From: Saprospiraceae bacterium
GTDB lineage: Bacteria; Bacteroidota; Bacteroidia; Chitinophagales; Saprospiraceae
Assembly: GCA_016719855.1 (NCBI GenBank)
Contig: JADJYH010000006.1
Span: forward strand, 1-64,000
DNA: 64,000 nucleotides
Reading direction: 5' to 3'
Shown: in pieces, positions 45,817 to 54,395 of the stretch
Numbering within the stretch: position 1 is the first letter of the stretch
Layout: the number at the start of each line of letters is the position of its first letter
The notes under the pieces: model-generated
Databases searched by the model: none
What the model was told of the DNA's origin: nothing
The model's input: only the letters and a program-made list of their open reading frames with translations
Program-made: the position numbers and the translations under genes

Positions 45817-46669
45817 TTACTTTAGTACCAGCAACGGTACTTTGGAGTGCAGCGCCATCTGTTTCGTCATGCTTTTATGGAACAATTGGCCGAACACGTC
45901 CCGGTGCGGAGAGGTCATCACGACCAAGTCCAAGTTCCATTCGTTGGCAAATGCCTCCAGCCCGATTTCAATGGATTCCTCTTCGAGGGTGTGGAAGGTG
46001 ATTTGGAGGGCTATCGGGTTGTTGGCGAAAAATTCTTTCAACTCCTCTATTCGCAACTTGGATTCGTTGCCCTTGCCCTCTTTTTCTATGTGTGCGCACC
46101 GAATGACAGCGTGAAAGGGTTCCAGCATTTTACATGCTTTCCATAGGTGGTAAGGGTCGGTTTCGTGGAGGTCGGCAGCGAACCCCACCATTGAAAAACC
46201 TTTGAATCTCGCTCCTTCCGGCACTACCAGCACATGGCAGGGCGACTTCTTGACCACCTGCGCCGCATTGGTGCCGAAGGCATTTTCCCAAGCGGAGTGG
46301 TTGCTCTTAGTACCAACGACGATGAGGTCTGCCCCCTCTTCTTCTGCAACCGTGTTGATGGCTGCATAGGGCAGGCCGCTTATTTTTACCTCATCCGTGA
46401 CTTTCGGCTCAGTTTGGAGTTCGGGCTTTGCATTTGACAAGCCTATGTCTTTAAAAGTATGCAACAATTGCTGCGCAATATCAATCTTCTCCTTGGTGGC
46501 AAGGTCAACAATCACGGGCAGGTCGGTCACACCGTAGTCCGGCGAGACGACGTGCAACAACTCGACCGACGATTTCCATTTGTCGGCGAGGGCGAAGGCT
46601 AAAATGGTAGGCGTTTTCAGCGCAGGCCGAAAAGTCGGTGGGAACGAGGATGCTGTTGATGATTTTCAC
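45817..46669 (-). CDS. Universal stress protein with two Usp domains, one frameshift
   Basis: A GTG start at 46669 (VKIINSILVPTDFSACAENA) follows the leader AAAATCAATTGCC. A frame change near 46600 leads into ALADKWKSSVELLHVVS. The first domain ends with the ATP-type loop VVGTKSNHSAWENAFGTNA and SPCHVLVVP. The second domain is weaker: LDLVVMTSPHRDVFG, KVPLLVLK. The combined length is about 283 residues, the normal tandem form. Universal stress proteins respond to starvation and other stresses; the binding loop suggests ATP binding by the first domain only. Confidence 0.85.
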
Positions 46670-46807
46670 GGCAATTGATTTTTGGTAAATCGTTTCCCAA
46701 ATATGGCTACAAAAACAAAGGTTATAGATGATAATGCTCATTGAATGCCATTGACAAACGTCAAGCCCACGGAGGAGATGATGTTCGTCAATGGCATTGC
46801 ACGCTTC

Positions 46808-46948
46808 TCAATTCTCGTCGTCGTTCCCTGAATATGAATCAGGCTCCGGTTTCTTTTTTGCCGTCAAAACCCGGTAAAAGAAATAGCCGCAACAACAGCC
46901 AACAATGGCTATTGTAATCAGCCACATGGTCAAAGCAGTATCGTTCAT
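46808..46948 (-). CDS. Small membrane protein, putative NhaD partner
   Basis: Forty-six residues: one transmembrane helix (ALTMWLITIAIVGCCCGYFF), then a basic segment (YRVLTAKKKPEPD) and an acidic tail (SYSGNDDEN). Its start is two bases after the nhaD stop, so it is translated as the second gene of that operon. It resembles the 'small transporter subunit' proteins found next to sodium-coupled transporters and resembles the small protein at 63834-63932. Confidence 0.7.
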   Translation of the reverse strand: MNDTALTMWLITIAIVGCCCGYFFYRVLTAKKKPEPDSYSGNDDEN

Positions 46949-46950
46949 TT

Positions 46951-48228
46951 TTAGAAGATTTGATTTTGTAAAAAATAGACTGCCACCCCTGCGAAGTACC
47001 CAAGCAGTGCCAGCAAGCTGATTTTTTTGAGGTACCAAAAAAAGTCAATCCGCTCCATGCCCATCGCTGCCACACCAGCCGCAGAGCCGATGATGAGACA
47101 ACTGCCGCCCGTGCCAGCGCAATAGGCGAGGAACACCCAAAAATTGTGGTCGGTAGGAAACTGTTCGAGCGAATACATGCCCATTGACGCTGCTACCAGC
47201 GGCACGTTGTCAATCACGGCAGAGAGCAACCCAATGGCTATCACGATGATGTTTTGGTCGCCAATGGTTTCCGAAAGCCAGACCGCCAGTTTTGACAACA
47301 TGCCCGCCGACTGTAGCGCCGATATGGCCACCAGTATACCGAGAAAGAACAGCACACTGGCAGCATCAATTTTTTGCAGGGCATGCGCTGCCGAATAACG
47401 CCCTTTTTCATCCAAGTTCTTCTTGTGGTGCAGCAACTCCGTCACCACCCATAGCACACCCAACACCAAGAGAATACCCATGTACGGTGGCAAATGCGTT
47501 ACCGTCTTGAAGATGGGTACAAAAAGCAACCCGCCTACCCCAAGGCTGAAAACGATATTGCGCTCACGAGCCGTCGTATTGTTTGCTTTTATTTCCTTGA
47601 CTGGCGGCAGGCTGGGAGCGGTGTCTTTCATCTTCCAGTTGAGGTAGAGCAACGGCACGGCAAGGCAGGCTACACTCGGCAAGAATAACTTCATAACGAT
47701 GGCCCCGGTGGTAACTTGATTGCCAATCCAGAGCATGGTGGTGGTCACGTCACCAATGGGCGACCAAGCCCCACCCGCATTCGCAGCAATGACGATAATG
47801 CCCGCATAGAACAACCTGTCCTGTTTGTCCGCTATGATTTTGCGGAGCAACGAAACCATGACGATGGTGGTCGTGAGGTTGTCCAGCACGGCTGACAGGA
47901 AGAAGGAGATGAACCCAATGATCCAAAGCAGTTTGCGAGGGCTGTCGGTCTTGATGCGGTCGGTGATGATTTGGAAGCCATCATGGGCATCTATCAACTC
48001 CACGATGACCATCGCCCCCAACAGGAAGAAGATGATGCCGGACATTTCCCCAAGATGCTCCACCAATTGGTGGTTGACCACGTGGGCATCGGGGCTGTTC
48101 AGCATGTAAATCGTCCAGCAAACGACCCCGGTGATGAGCGCAGGTGCCGCTTTGTTGATATTCAGCGGGTGTTCCAATGTGATGGCTGCATAGCCAATAA
48201 CAAATACGAGGGCAAGGAGAATTTCCAT
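46951..48228 (-). CDS. nhaD: Na+/H+ antiporter NhaD
   Basis: NhaD exports sodium in exchange for protons. The 425 residues have about 12 helices. Diagnostic segments are FFLLGAMVIVELIDAHDGFQ, FFLSAVLDNLTTTIVMVSLL, ANAGGAWSPIGDVTTTMLW, FFLGILVAISALQSAG, LSAVIDNVPLVAASMGMYS and AYCAGTGGSCLIIGSAAGV. The paired half-repeats with D-N-x-T/P are typical of the ion transporter superfamily. The gene is intact and followed directly by a 46-residue membrane protein. It fits the sodium economy implied by the rnf cluster next to it. Confidence 0.92.
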   Translation of the reverse strand: MEILLALVFVIGYAAITLEHPLNINKAAPALITGVVCWTIYMLNSPDAHVVNHQLVEHLGEMSGIIFFLLGAMVIVELIDAHDGFQIITDRIKTDSPRKLLWIIGFISFFLSAVLDNLTTTIVMVSLLRKIIADKQDRLFYAGIIVIAANAGGAWSPIGDVTTTMLWIGNQVTTGAIVMKLFLPSVACLAVPLLYLNWKMKDTAPSLPPVKEIKANNTTARERNIVFSLGVGGLLFVPIFKTVTHLPPYMGILLVLGVLWVVTELLHHKKNLDEKGRYSAAHALQKIDAASVLFFLGILVAISALQSAGMLSKLAVWLSETIGDQNIIVIAIGLLSAVIDNVPLVAASMGMYSLEQFPTDHNFWVFLAYCAGTGGSCLIIGSAAGVAAMGMERIDFFWYLKKISLLALLGYFAGVAVYFLQNQIF

Positions 48229-48350
48229 AGGTTAGTATTGAATAAAGGCGAAATAATGCACAGGCCTTGCGACCCTTGTTCAAATTGCGCTGCATGGCAA
48301 CAGGCCTCCCCCTGTATTCGGGAAGACCTATTGCCAGCACAGCAGTACAC

Positions 48351-48461
48351 TCATTGCCACGGCTTATCTTTCTTATTTGGCTTGGAAAAAATGGCGTACA
48401 GCAACAATGCGCCGATTATCCCTACTGCGATGAGTGGGAAGGTATCTCTGAAAAAATCCAT
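48351..48461 (-). CDS. Small single-helix membrane protein
   Basis: Thirty-six residues: MDFFRDTFPLIAVGIIGALL then LYAIFSKPNKKDKPWQ. One transmembrane helix and a basic tail. It lies 120 bases before nhaD on the same strand. No family is recognised; the clean signal-anchor pattern and position favour a real gene. Confidence 0.5.
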   Translation of the reverse strand: MDFFRDTFPLIAVGIIGALLLYAIFSKPNKKDKPWQ

Positions 48462-48639
48462 GACGAAGGTTTTGTGGCAGGCCCATGCTTGTTGCACACA
48501 AGGGATAGGCTCACCCGTGAATAAATTCCCAATCCGGCTATTGAAAAGCCGGACAGTTTTTCAGGCAAGTACACGGCATTGCGAAGCATCGCAATGGACG
48601 TTGCCTAAAAGGAAAAAGGATGTGAAAAATGGGAATGAA

Positions 48640-48954
48640 TCAGGCCAAAACCTTCGGAGGCGGCAGGATGACAGGCAGGAAGATTTGCCGTTTTGAACGG
48701 TGGGGATGCTCAAAATAACGCTGTGCCAGCATCTCCAAATTAAAGCAGGGATTGGGGATAATATGTCTGGCGAAAGTCTTTAGCCATTCCGTTCTCTCTT
48801 CTTTGCCGTCGGAGGGCAGGCTGTCGTTGTGGACATCAATCACCACGGAAATATGGCCCCTGCTTTCTAGTGGAGAAAACAGCGGAGCCAAGTTCGTTGC
48901 CACAAGGCAAAGCAACAAAACCCAAGCGGTAATATGTGGCAGGATGTGCTTCAT
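48640..48954 (-). CDS. Small secreted or membrane-anchored protein, unknown
   Basis: The 104-residue product starts MKHILPHITAWVLLLCLVAT, a signal anchor or signal peptide. The rest is hydrophilic with Pro-rich end (IFLPVILPPPKVLA) and no known domain. Resembles small proteins with a DHN or HH pattern found beside transporter genes, but I cannot name a family. Confidence 0.55.
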   Translation of the reverse strand: MKHILPHITAWVLLLCLVATNLAPLFSPLESRGHISVVIDVHNDSLPSDGKEERTEWLKTFARHIIPNPCFNLEMLAQRYFEHPHRSKRQIFLPVILPPPKVLA

Positions 48955-49119
48955 TGGCTATCGAACGGCCAAGGTAATGCTTTGTGAAAAACAAAGGGGC
49001 AAATGAGGGTGATTATCCCTCAATTTTGAAGGTGTTATCAAAACAAGCTTTCAGATTTTCCACAACCACATGCCAAAATGTTCCATCGGCAAAGGGGCAT
49101 CCAGTCAAAACCATTGATT

Positions 49120-50112
49120 TTAGAACCTATAATCCTTCAATGCTTTGATATAATTTGCCCGTTCATACGCCTCAGGTTCGGCCACTTGCATTTGGCTCAT
49201 AATGCCCTGCATTTCGGCTACAGAATGGAAATCACGAGCCTGCATCCACACCTCCAATTCGGCGAGTATTTGATAAATATACGGGATGCCATTTTTTAAC
49301 AAACAAGACGCCGTCATGGCCACATCGGCTCCGGCCAATAGGTACTTGATGACCTCTGTGCTACCCTGCACGCCCGTCGTGGCGGCCAGTGATGCATTGA
49401 TTTTACCGTACAAAATGCCCAGCCATAGCAGTGGCAGGCGGATTTCGTTTGCTACGCTCAAGTCCAGTGAGTTCACGATTTCAAGTGTGTCAATGTTGAA
49501 GTCTGGCTCGTAAAACCTGTTGAACATCACCAGCGCATCTGCCCCGGCCGCTGAGAACAGTTTGGCCGAATGGCCGAACGAACTGAAATACGGACTGACC
49601 TTGAGGGCTACCGGAATTTCAACTCGCTCCTTCACCATTCTCAACACGTTGAGGTACCGATGCTCCACCTCCGCCCCGCTTTGGTTGATGTCGGCAGGCA
49701 CGAAGAACACGTTCAGTTCGATGCCGTCGGCACCTGCATCTTCGCAGGCCCTGGCGTAGTCAACCCAGCCATCGGCGGTGATGCCGTTCAGGCTTCCGAT
49801 GATGGGGATGTCCACGGCCTCCTTCGCCTTGCGTATAAGCTCAAAGTAGGCATCAATGCCGATACGAAAATCGTCCATCAGCGGCAGGTACCTGAGCCGC
49901 TCGTCAAAGCTTTCCGCATCCGCCCCGGTGAGGTAATCCCAAGTAGCGGCTTCCTGTCTGATCTGCTCTTCAAACAGTGAAAACAGCACCACGGCACCTG
50001 CCCCGGCATCCTCCATTTGTTTGATATTGTCCAAATTCTCCGATAGCGGCGAAGCGCTCACCACGAGGGGGCTTTTTAGGGTCATGCCCATGTAGGTGGT
50101 TGAAAGGTTCAT
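49120..50112 (-). CDS. Dihydroorotate dehydrogenase-like protein
   Basis: A 330-residue FMN-binding TIM barrel. It opens MNLSTTYMGMTLKSPLVVSA and has SPLSENLDNIKQMEDAGAGAVVL, IPIIGSLNGITADGWVDYARA, GADGIELNVFF, IPVALKVSPYFSSFG and AGADVAMTASCLL. The class 1/1B motif residues for orotate binding are only partly kept (GSLNG and ELNVFFVPADI in place of N-L-S-C-P). It is therefore a paralogue, not the pyrimidine enzyme. Genes of this type are often next to nifJ-type oxidoreductases, as here, which suggests an electron-transfer role. Confidence 0.85.
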   Translation of the reverse strand: MNLSTTYMGMTLKSPLVVSASPLSENLDNIKQMEDAGAGAVVLFSLFEEQIRQEAATWDYLTGADAESFDERLRYLPLMDDFRIGIDAYFELIRKAKEAVDIPIIGSLNGITADGWVDYARACEDAGADGIELNVFFVPADINQSGAEVEHRYLNVLRMVKERVEIPVALKVSPYFSSFGHSAKLFSAAGADALVMFNRFYEPDFNIDTLEIVNSLDLSVANEIRLPLLWLGILYGKINASLAATTGVQGSTEVIKYLLAGADVAMTASCLLKNGIPYIYQILAELEVWMQARDFHSVAEMQGIMSQMQVAEPEAYERANYIKALKDYRF

Positions 50113-50293
50113 TTTTTTAAATTTTTGGTTTTAAAAAATTTGTGCGCTATCCAAAACTATCAACAGATTCAATATTGGGGGTTCCCGAAGTAGTAGCAAA
50201 ATCTCAAATCAAACAAAATGCCTGTGTCAGTTTAAATATGGCATCACCAAAATTCCATTCATCAAATGCTATCTCAAAAGAAATAGCAGCGCC

Positions 50294-51160
50294 TCACGAA
50301 AACCCCTCATGCCGTTCCCCCTTCCGAACTATCTTCTTGCTTTCAGTGCCCTTAACTACCCCCAATTTGTCGTCCAGCCAAACAATGGCGCCCGTGGGGC
50401 AGCGCTGAATGGGCACTTGGGTATTGTGGCGTTCCGAATAATTGATGACGGGCAAATTGTTGATCATGGTAATCAAATTGCCCGGTGCGTCCATGGCGCA
50501 TTTGCCGCAGGCCGTACAGCCCACTTGGCATTCGTCCAGAACAGCTTCCCCATGTTCCAGGTTTTTGCAGTTGACCCACAGCCGGTGGCTTATCGGTTGA
50601 ATGGAGAACAAATCCTTCGGGCAGACCTCCACACAGTCGCCGCAGGCAGTGCATTTGTTGAGGTCCACGACTGGGAGCGAAAAGGCGTTCATGGTGATGG
50701 CGTCGAAATCGCAGACCGCCTCGCAGTCGCCATGACCCAAGCAGCCCCAAAAACATCCCTTGCCGCCGCCGGAAACCAAGGACGCCGCCTGACAGGTTTT
50801 TATGCCGTTGTACCTTGCCCGGTTCAGCGCCACATTGGTGCCGCCTGCACACGCCAACCGTGCGACCCGTTTTTCCTCTGCCCCCAACGCCACGCCCAGA
50901 AAATTGGCGATTCTCGACCGCCCCTCATCCGTGCTGACGGTACACTTGCCGGGCAGCGCCTTCCCCGTCACCAGCGCTTCCGCAAAGGGGCGGCAACCTG
51001 GAAACCCACAGGCTCCGCAATTGGCATGGGGCAGCATCTCTTCCACCGTGTCAATGCGGGGGTCTTCATAGACGTACAGCTTCTTGTTGGCCCAGATAAT
51101 CATCACGGCCAAAAGAAGGGTCAGACCACCCAGCGCTATTAAGGATATTATGACTGACAT
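50294..51160 (-). CDS. rnfB: Electron transport complex subunit RnfB
   Basis: RnfB accepts electrons from ferredoxin. The 288 residues have an N-terminal membrane helix (VIISLIALGGLTLLLAVMII), then the 4Fe-4S domain (HANCGACGFPGCRPFAEAL, C at later position KCTV). Next come CFWGCLGHGDCEAVCDF, one ferredoxin motif CTACGDCVEVCPKDLF and a second CTACGKCAMDAPGNLI with Asp in place of the last Cys-like position. It is separated from the other rnf genes by FNR and a small Cys-rich protein. Confidence 0.9.
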   Translation of the reverse strand: MSVIISLIALGGLTLLLAVMIIWANKKLYVYEDPRIDTVEEMLPHANCGACGFPGCRPFAEALVTGKALPGKCTVSTDEGRSRIANFLGVALGAEEKRVARLACAGGTNVALNRARYNGIKTCQAASLVSGGGKGCFWGCLGHGDCEAVCDFDAITMNAFSLPVVDLNKCTACGDCVEVCPKDLFSIQPISHRLWVNCKNLEHGEAVLDECQVGCTACGKCAMDAPGNLITMINNLPVINYSERHNTQVPIQRCPTGAIVWLDDKLGVVKGTESKKIVRKGERHEGFS

Positions 51161-51170
51161 GTTATCCTGA

Positions 51171-51357
51171 TTTTAGCGGGTGAGCGGGTGAGAGAAGTGA
51201 GCGGGTGAGCGGGTGAGCACGTGAGCACGTGAGCGTGCGTGCCCGCACTGGCACCATTCTCGCTCTATCGCCCTCCACTTCTTACCCTCTCACTTCTCTC
51301 ACCCTCTCACTCTCTCACTCTCTCACTTCTCTCACCCTCTCACTTCTCTCACTCTCT
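51171..51357. repeat. Inverted 8-base-period repeat between FNR and rnfB
   Basis: Units GCGGGTGA, GAGAAGTGA and GCACGTGA run from about 51174 to 51235. After a 45-base spacer, CTCTCACT, TCTCACCC and related units run from about 51285 to 51357, as their inverse. The array lies wholly in the gap between two co-directional genes and its words match the tRNA spacer at 27962-28050. Confidence 0.7.
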
Positions 51358-52212
51358 TCAATAAATAACCTCTGCCCATTTTCCTCCAGCAATCAACTCG
51401 GCCTTGCGGATTTCCCATTTCTCTTTCGAGCCGAGGATATTGGCAAACGCCTTGTCGAGCATGGCCTTGACTTTATCGTACCCGGCCACGTAGATACGGG
51501 TGTTGGTCTGGTTCAGCATTTCGACGATTTCTGCTGCCCGCCCTTCGATGGCCTGGTCCAGTGCAATGGGGTCGGCCATGTGGGGGCGTGGGCTTAGGGC
51601 ATGAAATGCCTCGAAAGTGGCTTGGTCGTAATAGTTGGTCAGGTCGCCGTCCTCATCGTTGAGGTAGAGCAATTCCAGGCCGCTGCGTGCTCCGTAGAAC
51701 AGGCGTATTTTGCCCTTCCAGTCCTTTACGTTTTTGTAAATATGCTTTACAAATGCCCGGAAAGGCGCAATGCCTGTGCCCATGCCAACGAGGATGAGGT
51801 TGGCGTTTTTGTCCTCCGGCACCACGAAAGGCAACTTGTGCGGCCCAGTGAGCGTGATTTCGTCGCCCACCCTCCTGTCGCAGAGGTAGTTGGAGGCAAT
51901 GCCCGGATAGCGCTCCCCGCTAAAGTCGTCCACGTAGGAGCAGCGTTTCACCAGCATCGTGATGAGTGGATTGCCGTTTTTCTTGCCGGGAAGGTCGGCC
52001 ACGCTGTACAGGCGGTGGTGGAATTTGTTGCCAAACTCACCGGTCGCTTTTACCAGCACACCAAAGCTTTGGTCCACCTGGCATTCGAACCCCGGCTGGA
52101 CTTCCAGCACGATTTCCCGAATCTCCTCGGTGTCGGCTGGCGTCAACCGCTCCGATTTTTTGATGGTCGCCTGGTACTTGTTTTTGACATCGAAGTCTGC
52201 TAAATGTGCCAT
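51358..52212 (-). CDS. Plant-type ferredoxin-NADP(+) reductase
   Basis: A 284-residue FNR. The FAD-binding motif is RLYSVADLPG, then the second FAD region ASNYLCDRRVGDEITLTGPHKLPF. NADP-binding blocks are LILVGMGTGIAPFRAFVKHI and IRLFYGARSGLELLY, then IYVAGYDKVKAML. The protein ends AEVIY: a C-terminal aromatic residue is typical of plant-type FNR and stacks on the flavin. FNR moves electrons between ferredoxin and NADP. Its place inside an rnf cluster suggests that reduced ferredoxin can feed either NADH through Rnf or NADPH through this enzyme. Confidence 0.9.
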   Translation of the reverse strand: MAHLADFDVKNKYQATIKKSERLTPADTEEIREIVLEVQPGFECQVDQSFGVLVKATGEFGNKFHHRLYSVADLPGKKNGNPLITMLVKRCSYVDDFSGERYPGIASNYLCDRRVGDEITLTGPHKLPFVVPEDKNANLILVGMGTGIAPFRAFVKHIYKNVKDWKGKIRLFYGARSGLELLYLNDEDGDLTNYYDQATFEAFHALSPRPHMADPIALDQAIEGRAAEIVEMLNQTNTRIYVAGYDKVKAMLDKAFANILGSKEKWEIRKAELIAGGKWAEVIY

Positions 52213-52238
52213 GTGATATGGTTATTTATTGACGTTTT

Positions 52239-52433
52239 TTAATTCGCTGAAAATTCGTTTTCCTTGTTTTTGCATGCGGTCGTGCAGCCGCAATTCCCGC
52301 AGCTTCTTCGACCTGCCAACACATCTTCATCGGTCGTGTATCCTCGGAAAAGGTTTTCCGCCAAAAGCACTGCCACCCAAACTAGCATGAGTGATACGAT
52401 TCCGCCGATGGCAATTAGAAGTGATTTAATCAT
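52239..52433 (-). CDS. Small membrane protein with C-terminal Cys cluster (NqrM-like)
   Basis: Sixty-four residues: a transmembrane helix (IKSLLIAIGGIVSLMLVWVAV), a linker, then RRSCGNCGCTTACKN. A single helix plus SCGxCxC-xxxC near the C-terminus is the layout of NqrM, which helps insert the iron centre between the NqrD and NqrE subunits. RnfA and RnfE, the homologues of NqrE and NqrD, are encoded right before it. The identity as an NqrM counterpart is inference; the length and Cys spacing are not identical to what I recall of NqrM. Confidence 0.6.
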   Translation of the reverse strand: MIKSLLIAIGGIVSLMLVWVAVLLAENLFRGYTTDEDVLAGRRSCGNCGCTTACKNKENEFSAN

Positions 52434-52476
52434 GCGTTTAATACTATTTTATACAAACCCAAAAGGTCTGATTTTT

Positions 52477-53057
52477 TCAACTCCCCAATCCCGCAAACCC
52501 CATGAAAGTCAAAGACAAAATGCCCGCAATCAACAAAGTCAGCACCGTGCCCTTTACCACGTTTGGGGTTTCTGCAAAATTGAGTTGCTCCCTCAAGCCC
52601 GCCATCAGCACCAATGCTAGCGTGAAACCTGCACCTGCGCCCAAGGCATATACAACGCTTTGAAAAAAGCCATATCCCTTGTTGGTCTGGAAAAGCGCCA
52701 AGCCCAAAATGGCACAGTTGGTCGTGATAAGCGGCAGGAAGATGCCCAAGGCCCGGAACAACGCCGGGCTCATTTTTTTGATGAACATCTCCACCAATTG
52801 AACGGTAGAAGCAATCACAACAATATAGCTGATTAGCTGTAAAACGGCGCATTGATGGCCACAAGCATGGCATGGAGGCCATAAGCGCATACCGAACTGA
52901 TGAGCATCACGAACGTAACCGCCCCTCCCATTTTTGTGGCAGTTTCCATTTTGCCGGAAACGCCCAGAAAAGGGCAAATGCCCAAGAAATAAGCCAACAC
53001 GAAGTTGTTGATTAAACTCGCATTGATGAATATGGACCAAAGTGATTCCTGGTTCAT
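52477..53057 (-). CDS. rnfA: Electron transport complex subunit RnfA, one frameshift
   Basis: RnfA is a six-helix membrane subunit that binds a 2Fe-2S cluster with RnfE. It starts MNQESLWSIFINASLINNFV, then FVLAYFLGICPFLGVSGKME with the cluster Cys, VCAYGLHAMLVAINAP. After a one-base change near 52845 it continues LQLISYIVVIASTVQLVEMF, PLITTNCAILGLALFQ with the second Cys, and GVALG-like VVYALGAGAGFTLALVLMAG. It ends GFAGLGS. The start overlaps the rnfE stop. The total is 192 residues, as expected. Confidence 0.88.
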
Positions 53058-53709
53058 GATGCTAATTTTCTTTGTTTTCTGGCGTTAAAAATGAGCAACC
53101 ACATGGCTAATGTAAAAAAACCACCCGGTGGCAATATCATGATGACCCATTCCTGAAAACTGTCAGCAAATACTGGTATTCCGAAGAAACTGCCATTGCC
53201 CAAGAGTTCCCGCACCGAGCCAAGGCACAACAGGGCGATGATGAATCCCGACCCCATTCCCAAGCCGTCCAGGATGGATTTCCAGACGCTGTTTTTGAGG
53301 CAAATGCCTCCGCCCTGCCCAAAATCACACAGTTCACCACAATCAGCGCAATAAATGCCCCCAAGGCTTTCGACAATTCCACGCTGATGGCTTGAATCGC
53401 ATAATCCGTCATTGTCACGAAAGTGGCGATGATTAGCAGATACGAGGCAATGCGCACCTGTTTCGGGATGACGTTGCGCAGCGAGGCAATCAATATATTG
53501 GACATCAGTAGCACAAACGTAGTAGCTAGGCCCATCGCCAATCCGTTCTTTGCGGTATTGGACACGGCCAAGGTCGGGCACATGCCGAGCACCTGCACGA
53601 ACACGGGGTTCTCCCGCCACAAACCTTTGATATACTCGTCGGTGGAGGGGCTGTTGGCCAAGTTGGCCCAGAACCCGTCATTTGCCTTATTTTTTGTTTG
53701 AATGCTCAT
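53054..53709 (-). CDS. rnfE: Electron transport complex subunit RnfE, one frameshift
   Basis: It starts at 53709. Family segments are NPVFVQVLGMCPTLAVSNTAK with the first Cys, FVLLMSNILIASLRNVIPKQV, FVTMTDYAIQAISVELSKALG and IALIVVNCVILGRAEAFASK with the second Cys. A missing A in the T5/A5 run at 53292-53296 separates this from NSVWKSILDGLGMGSGFIIA, LLGNGSFFG and the C-terminal helix. The full protein is about 217 residues. Its 5' end overlaps rnfG and its 3' end overlaps rnfA by four bases. Confidence 0.88.
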
Positions 53710-54395
53710 TGATGCGATTTTTCCTCAAAAAAATCCTTGTTTTTATAAAGCAACGGCACCATCTGATTGGTGCTCGTTCCCATGATGTTTCCAATTGCCC
53801 TCGATGAAATGGTGGCCCCGGTGATGCCGTCCACTTCCCAGGCGTTTTTCTTGGTGCCATGTTTCACCGTGACAACCTTGTTTTTCAAGGTGTTCTTATC
53901 ATCGGAAAGCGCTGCGTCCAAAGCTTTGAAATTGGACAGGAATGCTGGGTCTTTCTCGATTTTGTCCCCCAAGCCTGGTGTTTCCTTGCTTTCCAAAACA
54001 TAAAATCCAACGACGGCCTGCTTATTGGGGTCGTACCCGTAAAGGACCCGCAGCACATCCGCAAATCCCATCCCGCTGGCCTCTACGGCCACGCCTACCA
54101 GTTTTCCATCTTTATCATAGCCCGCATACACCAATTGTGCGTCTTTCACTTTTCCGGTGACTTCCTTGAGGCTGCTCCCTTCGAGTTGATAGGTTTTCTT
54201 GGTCACCATGCCGGGGATGACTTTGAAGATTGCTTTCTCCAAAGCTTCTGCTTTTAGCTTTTCAATCCGGGGCAGTGTTCCCTGAAAAGACAGCACAATC
54301 AATAGGGCGCAGATGGCCCCGATGCCAACCATGGTAATCAGCATTTTTCGGCTGTTTGCCTCCGTTGTGGTATTTACTGGCTGTTCCTTGTTCAT
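53706..54395 (-). CDS. rnfG: Electron transport complex subunit RnfG (flavinylated)
   Basis: A 229-residue subunit starting at ATG 54395 (MNKEQPVNTTTEANSRKMLI) with one membrane helix. It carries the FMN-binding domain: VGVAVEASGMGFADVLRVLYG, VLESKETPGLGDKIEKD and the flavinylation motif EVDGITGATISSRAIGN, where a Thr of TGAT takes FMN from ApbE. As written the frame is continuous with rnfD upstream, giving an apparent RnfD-RnfG fusion of 605 codons. Confidence 0.88.
   Translation of the reverse strand: MNKEQPVNTTTEANSRKMLITMVGIGAICALLIVLSFQGTLPRIEKLKAEALEKAIFKVIPGMVTKKTYQLEGSSLKEVTGKVKDAQLVYAGYDKDGKLVGVAVEASGMGFADVLRVLYGYDPNKQAVVGFYVLESKETPGLGDKIEKDPAFLSNFKALDAALSDDKNTLKNKVVTVKHGTKKNAWEVDGITGATISSRAIGNIMGTSTNQMVPLLYKNKDFFEEKSHQ

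Noticed and set aside
46505..46741. Separate small protein starting upstream of the universal stress protein
   Set aside because: It contains the true Usp N-terminus (KIINSILVPTDFSACAENAY), then loses frame; it is the first part of the gene at 45817-46669.
51285..51357. CTCTCACT-type tandem units as a possible CRISPR array
   Set aside because: The units are 8 bases with no unique spacers and no cas genes nearby.
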